Notes under the pieces: generated by a model
Databases searched by the model: none
Told to the model about the DNA's origin: nothing
The model's input: only the letters and a program-made list of their open reading frames with translations
Assembly: GCA_910587015.1 (NCBI GenBank)
Contig: CAJUME010000018.1
Location: forward strand, 1 to 36,466
Direction: 5' to 3'
DNA: 36,466 bases
DNA from: an uncultured Christensenella sp.
GTDB lineage: Bacteria; Bacillota; Clostridia; Christensenellales; Borkfalkiaceae
Program-made: the position numbers and the translations under genes
Shown here: positions 24,193 through 31,831 of the stretch, in pieces
How positions within the stretch are numbered: position 1 is the first letter of the stretch
Layout of the letters: the number at the start of each line of letters is the position of its first letter

Positions 24193-25248
24193 ATGAAAAG
24201 CAAGAGAAAACAAATCGAATACGGCGCGGCGGCTGTCGCGGTCTGGTTTTTCGGGCTTGTGCTGCTGCTTTTTGCCGTCTGCAAATTCTGTCTTTTGGGC
24301 ACCTTCAACCGCCAGAAGGCAGAGGGCGCGGAATGCACCACTCTTTACACCACCGAGGACTTCTCCGCAGTAAACCACCGCCGGATTGAATTTTTAAGCG
24401 GTAAAAACACGCTTAAGGGCTATGTTTGGGAGAGCGGCGAAAGCGACAGGCTTGTCGTAATATCCCACGGCTTCGGCGAGCTTTCGAATTACTATTATTC
24501 CGTTATGGAATATTTTGTGAACGAGGGCTACAGCGTGCTTACATACGACAACACGGGCACGGGCGAAAGCGATGGTCTTGGCACAAAAGGACTTTCGCAG
24601 TCCGCGATAGACCTTGACAACGCGCTTAAATTTATTGAAACGGACGCACAGCTGAAAAGCAAGTCCGTATATCTTTTTGGGCACAGCTGGGGCGGACACG
24701 CGGTTACCTCCGTGCTGAACACAAACACTAAAATAAAGGCGGTCGCTTCGGTCGCGGGCTACAACTCCAACTCGGGCGCGATGCTCGAATGGATGCAAAG
24801 ACGGCTTAATATGGGCGGTTTTGCATATACCCTGTGGCCATTTACCGCATTCTGGGCAATGGTTGACGCAGGCGAAAATTACTATATGACGGGCGTGGAC
24901 GGAATTAACACCTCCGGCGTGCCGGTGCTTGTGGTTCAGGGCGGAAACGACGATACGGTGCTTAACGACAGCATATACGCCCACCGCGACGAGATAACAA
25001 ACCAAAGCGTGGAATACTATTTCGTCGAGAACGGAACGCACACAAGCCTTGTTATATCCGATAACGAAAAAGCGGAAAAATACCGCGAACAGATAAATAC
25101 CGAATATACCGAGCTGAGCAAGCTTTACAACGGCAAAATACCCGCCGAGGCGGAAAGCCGCTTTATTGCCTCCATTGACAAGCGCTTATACAACAGCGTT
25201 AATACCGACACAATGAAGGAGGTTTGCGCCTTCTTTGAGAAAGCGTAA
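24193..25248 (+). CDS. membrane-anchored alpha/beta hydrolase
   Basis: 351 residues. A basic start and one hydrophobic helix (about 10-35) suggest an N-terminal anchor with an extracytoplasmic hydrolase domain. Catalytic features: oxyanion stretch SHGFGE (91-96), nucleophile elbow FGHSWGG with Ser165, acid in GGNDDTV (Asp253 or Asp254) and ENGTHTS with His283. YDNTGTGES (118-126) is typical of the serine aminopeptidase/lysophospholipase-like group. Substrate unknown. Only a weak ribosome binding site is visible. A terminator-shaped hairpin begins 45 bp after the stop, and a 55-residue ORF follows it directly. Confidence 0.83.
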   Translation: MKSKRKQIEYGAAAVAVWFFGLVLLLFAVCKFCLLGTFNRQKAEGAECTTLYTTEDFSAVNHRRIEFLSGKNTLKGYVWESGESDRLVVISHGFGELSNYYYSVMEYFVNEGYSVLTYDNTGTGESDGLGTKGLSQSAIDLDNALKFIETDAQLKSKSVYLFGHSWGGHAVTSVLNTNTKIKAVASVAGYNSNSGAMLEWMQRRLNMGGFAYTLWPFTAFWAMVDAGENYYMTGVDGINTSGVPVLVVQGGNDDTVLNDSIYAHRDEITNQSVEYYFVENGTHTSLVISDNEKAEKYREQINTEYTELSKLYNGKIPAEAESRFIASIDKRLYNSVNTDTMKEVCAFFEKA

Positions 25249-25293
25249 TTCCGCAATCCGATAAGCCTTAAACGGCACAGCAGTATAAAATAT

Positions 25294-25337
25294 AAGGCCT
25301 TCGCTAATAATAATAGAAAAATAGCGGAGGCTTTTTT
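25294..25337 (+). terminator. terminator/attenuator containing the ribosome binding site of the next ORF
   Basis: AAGGCCTTCGCTA (25294-25306) pairs with TAGCGGAGGCTTT (25322-25334) over 13 positions with two G-U pairs and a 15-base A-rich loop, then a run of six T (25332-25337). The 3' arm contains GGAGG, 7 bases before the ATG at 25338. It could terminate the hydrolase transcript and, when read through, hide the ribosome binding site. Confidence 0.7.
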
Positions 25338-25505
25338 ATGGGTAAAAAAACTAAAATCAAAAAGATTACGGACGAGCAGTATCTTGCTTATATAGCGGGT
25401 CTTAAGGACGACCCCGCGCCCGCCGCGCTGTTTGACGCGGACGGCAACATGGCCGTGCCCGAGGCGTATACCCGCGAAAGCACGGAAAAGAAGCGCGGCG
25501 ACTGA
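25338..25505 (+). CDS. 55-residue small protein of unknown function
   Basis: ATG at 25338 with GGAGG 7 bases upstream, TGA at 25503-25505, followed after 25 bp by a strong terminator. The product starts MGKKTKIKKITDEQYLAYI and continues with an Ala/Pro/Asp-rich middle (DPAPAALFDADGN) and a charged tail ending KKRGD. No membrane segment or known domain. Codons are rich in G and C at third positions like the neighbouring real genes (GCG, CCC, GAC, CGC, GGC), which supports coding. No independent promoter is clear, so expression may depend on read-through from the hydrolase gene. Confidence 0.65.
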   Translation: MGKKTKIKKITDEQYLAYIAGLKDDPAPAALFDADGNMAVPEAYTRESTEKKRGD

Positions 25506-25530
25506 AAAGCTTTTAACGAATATAAATTGG

Positions 25531-25564
25531 CGGCGGCGGAATGCATTATAGCATTCCGCCGCCG
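25531..25564 (+). terminator. terminator after the small ORF
   Basis: A perfect 14-bp stem CGGCGGCGGAATGC/GCATTCCGCCGCCG (25531-25544 with 25551-25564) with loop ATTATA, followed by TAAATTTT on the plus strand and by CCAATTTATA on the minus strand. Probably active for the plus-strand unit. Confidence 0.85.
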
Positions 25565-25684
25565 TAAATTTTGCAAGCCCATTACCCGCGCAATATAGTG
25601 CGGATAACGCCTGTTGCAGCCTTAATATAATATATGCACAAGTAAACAGTTTGGTCAACCTATGATATTTTTGTGAAAGCTTTA

Positions 25685-25733
25685 CGCGTACAACGCCGCA
25701 GTGCAACGCCGTTATGCGAAGTATATATGCGTT
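25685..25733 (-). repeat. truncated copy C of a dispersed intergenic repeat
   Basis: Shares 23 identical bases (25711-25733) with copy B (35776-35798). The preceding stretch GCAGTGCAACGCCGTTATGCG matches copy A at most positions (GCAGCGCGACACCGCTATGCG). It lies directly after the spoIVA stop codon. Confidence 0.6.
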
Positions 25734-25734
25734 T

Positions 25735-27210
25735 TTAAAGTATTATGCAGATTACTCCGCCCCTGCCCTCGTTTACAATTCTTGTAATTGCGCGGCGCAT
25801 TTTCGCCTTGGTATCGTCGTGCATACAGTTAACCTTGCCCGAAAGCCCTTCCTTAACCATTCCGCGCAAGGATTTGCCGAACACGTTGGTATCCCACATA
25901 TCCTCGGGATTGCTTTCAAAGCCGTTCATCATGCCCTGCACAATGCCCTCCGACTGCGAGGCGTTGCCCATAATGGGGCTGACCTCTCCGCTGACGTCTA
26001 TTTTAACTATGTGATAGCTGGGCGCGGTTGCGCGCAGCTTTATGCCCACACTGCCGCCCTGACGAACCACCTTGGGCTCTTCAAGGCTCATATCCGTATC
26101 GTCGGGCTGAACTATGCCGTAGCCGTTCACCCTTGCGCAGTCGAAGGCGTCCTTTATTTTATCGTAGTTGCGCTTTGCTTCGGAGGTGCCGCGCACATAA
26201 CGCATAAGCGTGAACTCGTCGGAAATGGTATCGCCCGCGATTTCCGAAAGCATATCGAAGAAAATTCCGTCCTTAACATAGCAATCGACGTGCGCCTTGC
26301 CGTCCGAAAGGCTTAAATTTACAAGCGCTTCGGGCTTCCAGAATTTGCAGTCGGCAAGCATATTATCGAACGCCGAGCAATCCTTCATTTTTTTAACTGC
26401 CTCCGCCGCGGCTTTTATTCTGTCTAAAAGCTCGCACACCGCCGTGCTGTCGGGCGGAAGAAAGCGCATCCAATCGGGAATGTCGATGTCGAAGCCCGTG
26501 ACGGGGAACTCGAAAAGCACTGCCTTCAACACGTTCAAAAGCCCTTCCGCGTTCAGCTTTTCGCAGTTTGCCGCAATGGTTGTCACCTTATATTTGTTTT
26601 CAAGCTCCTCGCGCAGTTTTTTTGCCGCGGCCTTGTCGGGTTCTACGCAGTTTAAAATTATGACGAACGGCTTTCCGCTTGCTTTAAGGTGCGCAACGGT
26701 GCGCTCCTCCGCGTCAACATACCCGTCGCGGGGAATATCCGCAATACTGCCGTCAGTGGTTACGCAAATACCTATTGTGGAATGCTCGGATATTACTTTT
26801 TGAGTGCCCAGCTCCGCCGCCTCTGCAAAGGGCAGCGGCTTATCGCTCCACGGCGTGTTTACAAGGCGGGGCTTTCCGTCCTCCTCGAACCCGTTTGCGC
26901 CGCGCGTGATAAAGCCAACGCAGTCTGCAAAGCGAATGTTTGCGGTTGCGTTTTCTATGCGGACCTGCGCCGCCTTTGCCGGCACGAACTTCGGCTCGGT
27001 CGTCATAATGCTTTTGCCCGAAGCCGACTGTGGCAATTCGTCAACCATTACGGTTTTTGCGTTGCCGTCCTCGGTATTGGGAATAACCAGCTCGGTCATA
27101 AATTTTTTGATAAGCGTCGATTTGCCCGTACGCACGGGACCTACTACTCCTATATATATATCGCCGCCGCTTCTTCCTGCAATGTCCTCGTATACGTTGT
27201 AATCAAGCAT
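25735..27210 (-). CDS. spoIVA: stage IV sporulation protein A
   Basis: The ATPase that polymerises on the outer forespore membrane and anchors the basement layer of the spore coat. 491 residues, against 492 in Bacillus subtilis, and the opening YEDIAGRSGGDIYIGVVGPVRTGKSTLIKKF matches, with the Walker A loop at 24-32. Further marks: VDELPQSASGKSIMTTEPKFVP, the GFITRGANG segment, and the C-terminal localisation region ending GGVICIIL. GGAGG lies 5 bases before the ATG. The gene stands alone. A mother-cell sigma-E promoter is expected, and TATACACAT near 27230 could be part of one, but I cannot define it well. Its presence shows that the organism makes endospores. Confidence 0.96.
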   Translation of the reverse strand: MLDYNVYEDIAGRSGGDIYIGVVGPVRTGKSTLIKKFMTELVIPNTEDGNAKTVMVDELPQSASGKSIMTTEPKFVPAKAAQVRIENATANIRFADCVGFITRGANGFEEDGKPRLVNTPWSDKPLPFAEAAELGTQKVISEHSTIGICVTTDGSIADIPRDGYVDAEERTVAHLKASGKPFVIILNCVEPDKAAAKKLREELENKYKVTTIAANCEKLNAEGLLNVLKAVLFEFPVTGFDIDIPDWMRFLPPDSTAVCELLDRIKAAAEAVKKMKDCSAFDNMLADCKFWKPEALVNLSLSDGKAHVDCYVKDGIFFDMLSEIAGDTISDEFTLMRYVRGTSEAKRNYDKIKDAFDCARVNGYGIVQPDDTDMSLEEPKVVRQGGSVGIKLRATAPSYHIVKIDVSGEVSPIMGNASQSEGIVQGMMNGFESNPEDMWDTNVFGKSLRGMVKEGLSGKVNCMHDDTKAKMRRAITRIVNEGRGGVICIIL

Positions 27211-27302
27211 ATCTGCCTCCGCAAAATCAATGTGTATAATAACTTATTAACGGTTTGCGGCGTTTAGAACGCTTTTTTTAATATTTTGCGGTTATGAAAA
27301 GG

Positions 27303-27335
27303 ACGGCGCGGACGGCTTTTTGCCGTCCGCGCCGT
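27303..27335 (-). terminator. terminator of the DUF6809 gene
   Basis: A perfect 14-bp GC-rich stem ACGGCGCGGACGGC with its complement (27303-27316 with 27322-27335) around a five-base loop. On the minus strand it is followed by CCTTTTCATA. It begins 7 bp after the stop codon. Confidence 0.82.
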
Positions 27336-27341
27336 TATAAT

Positions 27342-27608
27342 TCAGTTTTTTAAAAGCTCGGTTGCAAATGCAAACCCCGCCTTAAAGCCTTGTATAAACT
27401 TTTCCGTACAGGCTGAGGAAGTCATGGCTGTAACAAGCCCGTCTATTTCTATCAGCAAATTTTTATCCTCTTCGGAAAGCCTTTCGGCAAGCTTGGAATA
27501 AGCTTCCGCATAGCCCTCTTCGGCGGAAATATATTTTTCGCTGTTTAATTCTTCCCCGCAGAGATTTTTACCGTCCGCAAAAATTTTTTGTAAAATAGAT
27601 TTTGACAT
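27342..27608 (-). CDS. small DUF6809-like protein
   Basis: 88 residues. The start SKSILQKIF, a Glu-rich helical middle, and the end EKFIQGFKAGFAFATELLKN fit the family I know as DUF6809, small helical proteins common in Firmicutes and without a known function. An AAGG ribosome binding site lies about 8 bases before the ATG. It is divergent from the XRE regulator at 27702-27926. Its -35/-10 boxes flank a 15-bp palindrome, so it is probably repressed by that regulator. A role in an accessory or phage-derived module is possible, but no toxin or phage gene is adjacent. Confidence 0.68.
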   Translation of the reverse strand: MSKSILQKIFADGKNLCGEELNSEKYISAEEGYAEAYSKLAERLSEEDKNLLIEIDGLVTAMTSSACTEKFIQGFKAGFAFATELLKN

Positions 27609-27623
27609 TGCTTTAACCTTATT

Positions 27624-27690
27624 ACACTTATTGAATGTATTTTATCACGCTTGACAAGCGTAAGTCAAACATTTTACGCTTGATAAGTGT
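27624..27690. promoter_or_regulatory. divergent promoter with three 15-bp operator palindromes
   Basis: O1 ACACTTATTGAATGT (27624-27638), O2 ACGCTTGACAAGCGT (27647-27661) and O3 ACGCTTGATAAGTGT (27676-27690) share the pattern AC[GA]CTT[GA]nnnAA[GT][CT]GT-like with central symmetry. O2 is perfect. The minus promoter for the DUF6809 gene is TTGACT (27663-27668), an 18-bp spacer and TAAAAT (27639-27644), so O2 fills its spacer. For the plus gene, TTGACA (27651-27656) lies inside O2 and a poor -10 (TACGCT, 27675-27680) inside O3. Autoregulation by the XRE protein is the simplest reading. Confidence 0.78.
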
Positions 27691-27701
27691 AGTTTTTAAC
27701 T

Positions 27702-27926
27702 ATGATTACAATAAAACAAATTCAAGAAAAGTTAATAGAGGCAATTAAACTGTGTGGTATATCGCAAACAGATTTAGCAAAAAAATTAGGGATTAAGCAA
27801 CAAACTATTTCTCATTATCTAAAAGGCGATATTATGCCATCGTTGGAAACCTTTGCAAATTTATGCGCTGTTCTGGATATTGACCCCGCGGATATTCTTT
27901 GCATAGACGATTATAAAAAAGATTGA
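27702..27926 (+). CDS. XRE-family (Cro/CI-type) DNA-binding regulator
   Basis: 74 residues, almost entirely one helix-turn-helix domain: IEAIKLCGISQTDLAKKLGIKQQTISHYLKGDIMPSLETFANLCAVLDIDPADIL, with the recognition helix at KQQTISHYLKG. No effector domain, so it acts as a small dimeric repressor. It is AT-richer than its neighbours, suggesting transfer. No ribosome binding site lies before the ATG. Divergent from the DUF6809 gene across a three-operator region and followed by a very strong palindromic terminator. Confidence 0.88.
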   Translation: MITIKQIQEKLIEAIKLCGISQTDLAKKLGIKQQTISHYLKGDIMPSLETFANLCAVLDIDPADILCIDDYKKD

Positions 27927-27940
27927 ACCAACAACATTTA

Positions 27941-27968
27941 CGCCGCCCGCGCAATTGCGCGGGCGGCG
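27941..27968. terminator. bidirectional palindromic terminator
   Basis: A perfect 28-bp GC-rich palindrome, CGCCGCCCGCGCAA and its complement, folding as a 12-bp stem with an AATT loop. It is followed on the plus strand by CTTTTATTT. It separates the converging XRE and ATP-grasp genes and may serve both. Confidence 0.85.
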
Positions 27969-27975
27969 CTTTTAT

Positions 27976-29169
27976 TTACTGCCTTACCTTAGTTATTTCC
28001 GAATAAAATTCGTCAAGCTGTTGCTTTGTATCGAAGTTGGCTATATACATTATGTTGCCCATTGTACCCGCAAGCACGTCGGGCACGCGCTGAATGATTT
28101 TTATATTCGCGCCGAAGCGGTCTATTATATCCTGCTCGGAATAAGCGTAATCAACGCCGTCGCGGCGGCCCGCAAACGCGCAGAAGTATTTTTCTCCAAC
28201 CGTCACAAGCGAGCTGTCGTAGGCAATCATATCCGCCCAGATTTTAAACACGTTGGTGCTGTTGGCGTAATTCATCATATCGGGGGTAATACCGCCGGCG
28301 GGGCGCATATTCACTTCAAGCGCGACAACCTCGCCCTTTTTGCCGATATGCTGGTCGGACAAAAGACGGAAAAATTCGAAATGCACAAAGCGACTTTTTA
28401 CCTTGAACGCCTTGACCGTTTTTCTGCCCAGCTTCTGCACATCGGGCGCAAGCTGATTTACTATATAATACAGACAGCTGTCGCCCGTGTTGACTACGTC
28501 CATAAGCGATTTGGGGGTTATGTTGCCCGTTTCGAATATCGGATTACCCTTGCTGTCGATTATTGCGTCGTAGGAATTTACCTCCCCGTCGATAAACTCC
28601 TCCATTATGTAGCTGACTTTTTTGGGTTTGCTTTTTAAAAACGCTTTAAGCTGTTCGTCGCCGTCGATTTTGTGGGTATCGCTTGCGCCGACGCCGTTAT
28701 CGGGCTTGACTATTACGGGATAGCCGACCTGCTTTATGAATTTTTCGCATACGGCAAGCGATTTTGCAAGACAGTGACGCGCCGTTTTTACGCCTGCCTT
28801 TTTGTAATAGGTCTTCATTGCGGATTTAAGCTTAATCTTCTTAATATCCGTCTTTTTAAAGCCCGTGTCGATATTGAATTCGGTACGCAGAAGCGCGTCC
28901 TGTTCAAGCCAATACTCGTTGTTGCTCTCTATGTAGTCGATTTTGCCGTATTTAAAGGTGAAAAACGCAACCGCGCGGAAGACCTCGTCATAATTTTTAA
29001 GGTCGTCAACCTTGTAATACTCTGTAAGCGAGCCCTTCATATCTGCGGTAAGGCTGTCATAGACCTCATCGCCTATGCCCAGCACGCGTACGCCGTTGTT
29101 TTGCAGCTCGCGGCAGAATTTCCAGTAATTTGACGGGAAATTCGGAGAGATAAAGATAAAATTTTTCAT
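27976..29169 (-). CDS. ATP-grasp domain protein (carboxylate-amine/thiol ligase type)
   Basis: 397 residues. An N-terminal pre-ATP-grasp fold (1-110, FIFISPNFPSNYWKFCREL) is followed by an ATP-grasp domain: GYPVIVKPDNGVGASDTHKI (149-168) for phosphate and Lys contacts, MEEFIDGEVNS (189-199), and VALEVNMRPAGG with Glu285, Asn287 and Arg289 for metal and phosphate. Such enzymes activate a carboxylate as acyl-phosphate and join it to an amine or thiol. The substrate cannot be read from sequence. An AAGG ribosome binding site lies near the ATG. It follows the 29218-30177 hydrolase by 48 bp without a terminator, so the two are probably co-transcribed and could act on one metabolite. Confidence 0.85.
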   Translation of the reverse strand: MKNFIFISPNFPSNYWKFCRELQNNGVRVLGIGDEVYDSLTADMKGSLTEYYKVDDLKNYDEVFRAVAFFTFKYGKIDYIESNNEYWLEQDALLRTEFNIDTGFKKTDIKKIKLKSAMKTYYKKAGVKTARHCLAKSLAVCEKFIKQVGYPVIVKPDNGVGASDTHKIDGDEQLKAFLKSKPKKVSYIMEEFIDGEVNSYDAIIDSKGNPIFETGNITPKSLMDVVNTGDSCLYYIVNQLAPDVQKLGRKTVKAFKVKSRFVHFEFFRLLSDQHIGKKGEVVALEVNMRPAGGITPDMMNYANSTNVFKIWADMIAYDSSLVTVGEKYFCAFAGRRDGVDYAYSEQDIIDRFGANIKIIQRVPDVLAGTMGNIMYIANFDTKQQLDEFYSEITKVRQ

Positions 29170-29217
29170 ATATACGCCTTCTTAAATAAGAATTTTTTCA
29201 GTAAAGCTTTAATTCGC

Positions 29218-30177
29218 TCAGCCTTTGTCCGTTTGCGCCGCGCCGTACGCTTCGCCGTTTAATATCCCTTCAAAGAATGCAAGCAAATCGTTCTGCACCT
29301 GCTGTTTGCAGTCGTCGTTTAAAATTTCGTGACGGCTGTCCTCGTAAAGGGTTAAAGATACGTTTTTTACGCCCGCCTTGTGGAATTTGTTAACCGCCCT
29401 GATAACGCCGTTGCCGTAGTCGCCGACGGGGTCAAGCGCGCCGGCCACAAAATACACGGGCAAATTTTTGGGCACCGCGTTAATTACGGGCGTGGAGCAA
29501 GCCTGTTTTATGATTGAAAACAGAATAAAATAGCCGTTGTTTGTAAAGTCGAAGCCGCAAAGCGGGTCTTTTTCGTAAGCGTCCACGTTCTGCGGATTTT
29601 TGGACAGCCAGTCGTTGCCCGTGCGCGCGGGTCTGAATTTTTTATTGTAGGAGCCGAAGGCAAGCTTTTTAATTGTACTGCTTCTGTACCGCCAGCCGCG
29701 GGAGCGCGCGCTTGCCTTAACAGCGGAAAGCGCGGTGTTAAGGGTAAAACTGCTTTTAAAGCCCGTGCCCATAATCACAGCCCCGATAAATTCGTTGCCG
29801 TAAACGGAAATATATTTGCGGCAGAAGAACGAGCCCATGCTGTGGCCGAGCACAAACCACGGAAGCTCGCCCGTCTGTTTTTGGACGGTCAGCTTCAATT
29901 CGTGAATGTCCTCAATAACGATATTATAGTCGAGTTGGTCGTTGAAATAGCCCAAATCCTCTTCCGTTTTTGCCGTTTTGCCGTGACCGAGGTGGTCGTC
30001 CGCGCACACAATATAACCGTGTTCATTTAAAAACTGCGCAAAGGGCGCGTATCTTTCAGCGTATTCGCACATACCGTGAATAAGCTGAACAACAGCCTTT
30101 GCCTTGCCCTGCGGCAGCCAAAGGCACGCGTGTACCGTATTTTTTCCGTCCTTTGACGGGTAATATATATCCTGCAT
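29218..30177 (-). CDS. alpha/beta hydrolase, lysophospholipase/monoacylglycerol lipase type
   Basis: 319 residues, no signal peptide, so cytoplasmic. Features: oxyanion LIHGMCEYAERY (32-43), DDHLGHGKT (60-68), nucleophile elbow LGHSMGS with Ser113, acid in AGALDPVGDYG (Asp249) and DSRHEILND with His283. HGM-x-E and the D-x-x-G-H-G motif are typical of the Hydrolase_4 serine lipase group. Its own promoter lies at 30203-30231, and it is followed by the ATP-grasp gene. Substrate unknown. Confidence 0.86.
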   Translation of the reverse strand: MQDIYYPSKDGKNTVHACLWLPQGKAKAVVQLIHGMCEYAERYAPFAQFLNEHGYIVCADDHLGHGKTAKTEEDLGYFNDQLDYNIVIEDIHELKLTVQKQTGELPWFVLGHSMGSFFCRKYISVYGNEFIGAVIMGTGFKSSFTLNTALSAVKASARSRGWRYRSSTIKKLAFGSYNKKFRPARTGNDWLSKNPQNVDAYEKDPLCGFDFTNNGYFILFSIIKQACSTPVINAVPKNLPVYFVAGALDPVGDYGNGVIRAVNKFHKAGVKNVSLTLYEDSRHEILNDDCKQQVQNDLLAFFEGILNGEAYGAAQTDKG

Positions 30178-30202
30178 AGCCCTATCCTTACCTATTTTAT
30201 AT

Positions 30203-30231
30203 ATTGTAGCACCCTATATGTAAAAATGCAA
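30203..30231 (-). promoter_or_regulatory. promoter of the hydrolase/ATP-grasp unit
   Basis: Minus-strand TTGCAT (30226-30231), a 17-bp spacer and TACAAT (30203-30208). Start expected near 30196. Confidence 0.78.
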
Positions 30232-30246
30232 TACGTTTTAAATTTT

Positions 30247-31395
30247 TTAAAGCCCGATATACTCAAAGGCAAGCTCAGCCATTTTTTTATACGCCGCCTC
30301 CGACGGGTGAAGATGGTCGCCGCTGTCAAAGCCATCTGCAAACGCCGCGGGATTTTTATCCGAACGCAACGCCCTATCGAAGTCGATACAGCCGTCCGCG
30401 CCGCATTCCTCTCTCAGCCAGCCGTTAAAGGCGTTTTTAAGCTCCTCGCGGAATGGCGCATAGGTGCGCCAGCCGTAAATGGGCAAAAGCGTGCCCGCAA
30501 GCGTGCGCAGACCGCGCGCCTTCGCCGTTTTTATGTAGTATTCAAAGCCCTTTTGCAGCTCTTCGCAGGTCGGCAAATCGGACATAGGGCGGAAGGGATT
30601 AACATCAGTGCCAACGGGGTGGATTATATCGTTTATGCCTTGCTGGATTATAACCGTATCCGCGCCGCTGACGGTGGAAATTTCCCGCAGAAAGCGGTTT
30701 TTGCCGCACAGCCCGTAGCTTTCGTAGGTCAAACAGCTGTACTCCCGCAGAACGCGCGTGCCGCTTGCCGCGCGACGGATAACCGAGGTTTTGTTATAGG
30801 GGTCGTCCATACATTTGATTGCAAGATAGTCCGCCCAGCTTTGAGCGGTAATGGAATCGCCGTAAAGTATCACGGCGCGGTTGTCGTCCTCTGTAAGCAC
30901 GTCAAGCCCCGTCAAAAAATAAAAGGTCTGCGTGGTGCGCGTTTGTTCCAGCGGCAGAACCGAGCTTAACGTTTGGTTACCCACCGAATAAAACCCCTTT
31001 GAAAGCGGGCCCGTTATCACCACGGCAGAGCGCATAAGCGTGAAATCCTTTAAATAAATGCTTACGGAAACACTGCCGCGCGGCTTTACTCGGAAGGGAA
31101 TTTCGTCGGAAAACACCTCCCCGCCCGCGCCTATTGTCACGCTTTCGCTCCCGCCGAAGGTGACGAGGCACGCGTCCTTTAAATTGATTTCTCTGTCGGA
31201 CACCGCCGGCGCAACAGTAACCTGAGAGAGGGTTACGGGCTCGGTACCGCAGAAGTTTGAAAAGTGCAGACGCACGCAATTTCCGCCGAAGGCGCATTTT
31301 ACGGGATAGCGCAGGGTTAAATTTTTTGCATAATTTTCGGGACGGCGGTCAGCAACCGAGGTTGCGTTGCCCCATACTGTCACCCACTTTGACAT
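30247..31395 (-). CDS. SGNH/GDSL-type esterase
   Basis: 382 residues. An N-terminal beta-sandwich-like region (1-165) precedes an SGNH hydrolase domain: block I AVILYGDSITAQ (Ser181), block III QQGINDII (Asn255) and block V SGDHLHPSEAAY (Asp360, His363). The two-part layout resembles carbohydrate esterases that remove acetyl groups from plant or bacterial polysaccharides. With no signal peptide it would act inside the cell on imported oligosaccharides; this is inference. It has its own promoter (31426-31454). Confidence 0.87.
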   Translation of the reverse strand: MSKWVTVWGNATSVADRRPENYAKNLTLRYPVKCAFGGNCVRLHFSNFCGTEPVTLSQVTVAPAVSDREINLKDACLVTFGGSESVTIGAGGEVFSDEIPFRVKPRGSVSVSIYLKDFTLMRSAVVITGPLSKGFYSVGNQTLSSVLPLEQTRTTQTFYFLTGLDVLTEDDNRAVILYGDSITAQSWADYLAIKCMDDPYNKTSVIRRAASGTRVLREYSCLTYESYGLCGKNRFLREISTVSGADTVIIQQGINDIIHPVGTDVNPFRPMSDLPTCEELQKGFEYYIKTAKARGLRTLAGTLLPIYGWRTYAPFREELKNAFNGWLREECGADGCIDFDRALRSDKNPAAFADGFDSGDHLHPSEAAYKKMAELAFEYIGL

Positions 31396-31425
31396 AGCTT
31401 TACCTTAAAATTTTTTTACCGCTAA

Positions 31426-31454
31426 ATTGTAGCATATCCGTATGCTTTATGCAA
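31426..31454 (-). promoter_or_regulatory. promoter of the SGNH esterase gene
   Basis: Minus-strand TTGCAT (31449-31454), a 17-bp spacer and TACAAT (31426-31431), the same hexamers and spacing as the promoter at 30203-30231. Confidence 0.78.
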
Positions 31455-31473
31455 GTATTGTAAAAACAAAAAA

Positions 31474-31501
31474 CCGCGCGCGGACGCTTTGCCGCACACG
31501 G
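31474..31501 (-). terminator. terminator of the DUF378 gene
   Basis: On the minus strand, CCGTGTGCGG pairs with CCGCGCGCGG (31492-31501 with 31474-31483, two G-U pairs) around an eight-base loop, followed by TTTTTTGTTTTT. Confidence 0.85.
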
Positions 31502-31526
31502 AATTTTGCCTTAAAAACCAAATTTT

Positions 31527-31781
31527 TTACGCCTCTTGCTCTTCGTAGGCGGTTTCCTCTCTGTCGCGCATTCTCAGGCGAAGTCCGTTGCCGCTTAAAA
31601 TGGGCGATACTATAAGCCAGATTGCAGCAAGCGTGATAATTACATAAACTATTATCGCGCCGACCGAGCGGGGTCCGCCGAATATCCAGCTGACCAGATT
31701 GAAGTCGAAAATGCCGTACAGTCCCCAGTTGACCGCGCCGAGCAATACAAGAATGTAAGAAATAATATTTGCTATAACCAT
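31527..31781 (-). CDS. DUF378-family small membrane protein
   Basis: 84 residues with two hydrophobic helices (about 3-24 and 39-62) around the conserved LGAVNWGLYGIFDFNLVSWIFGG, which is the DUF378 (YuzA-like) signature. A charged tail (RMRDREETAYEEQEA) probably faces the cytoplasm. Function unknown across the family. AAGGAGAG precedes the ATG. Single-gene unit with its own promoter and terminator. Confidence 0.85.
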   Translation of the reverse strand: MVIANIISYILVLLGAVNWGLYGIFDFNLVSWIFGGPRSVGAIIVYVIITLAAIWLIVSPILSGNGLRLRMRDREETAYEEQEA

Positions 31782-31798
31782 ACTCTCTCCTTAAAAGC

Positions 31799-31828
31799 AG
31801 TATGGTACGCGCGCGGAATTTTATGCAA
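31799..31828 (-). promoter_or_regulatory. putative promoter of the DUF378 gene
   Basis: Minus-strand TTGCAT (31823-31828), an 18-bp spacer and CATACT (31799-31804). The -10 is weak for sigma-A. GCATA...CATACT also resembles forespore sigma-G/sigma-F elements, but I cannot decide between them. Confidence 0.45.
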
Positions 31829-31831
31829 CGC

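Noticed and set aside
25125..25706. 193-codon minus-strand open frame downstream of spoIVA
   Set aside because: It runs antisense through the end of the hydrolase, the small ORF and a strong terminator. The product is irregular and unlike any family.
27342..27926. Toxin-antitoxin system formed by the DUF6809 gene and the XRE gene
   Set aside because: The genes are divergent rather than overlapping in one operon, and the DUF6809-like protein shows no toxin fold or catalytic motif. A regulator-target pair explains the operators better.
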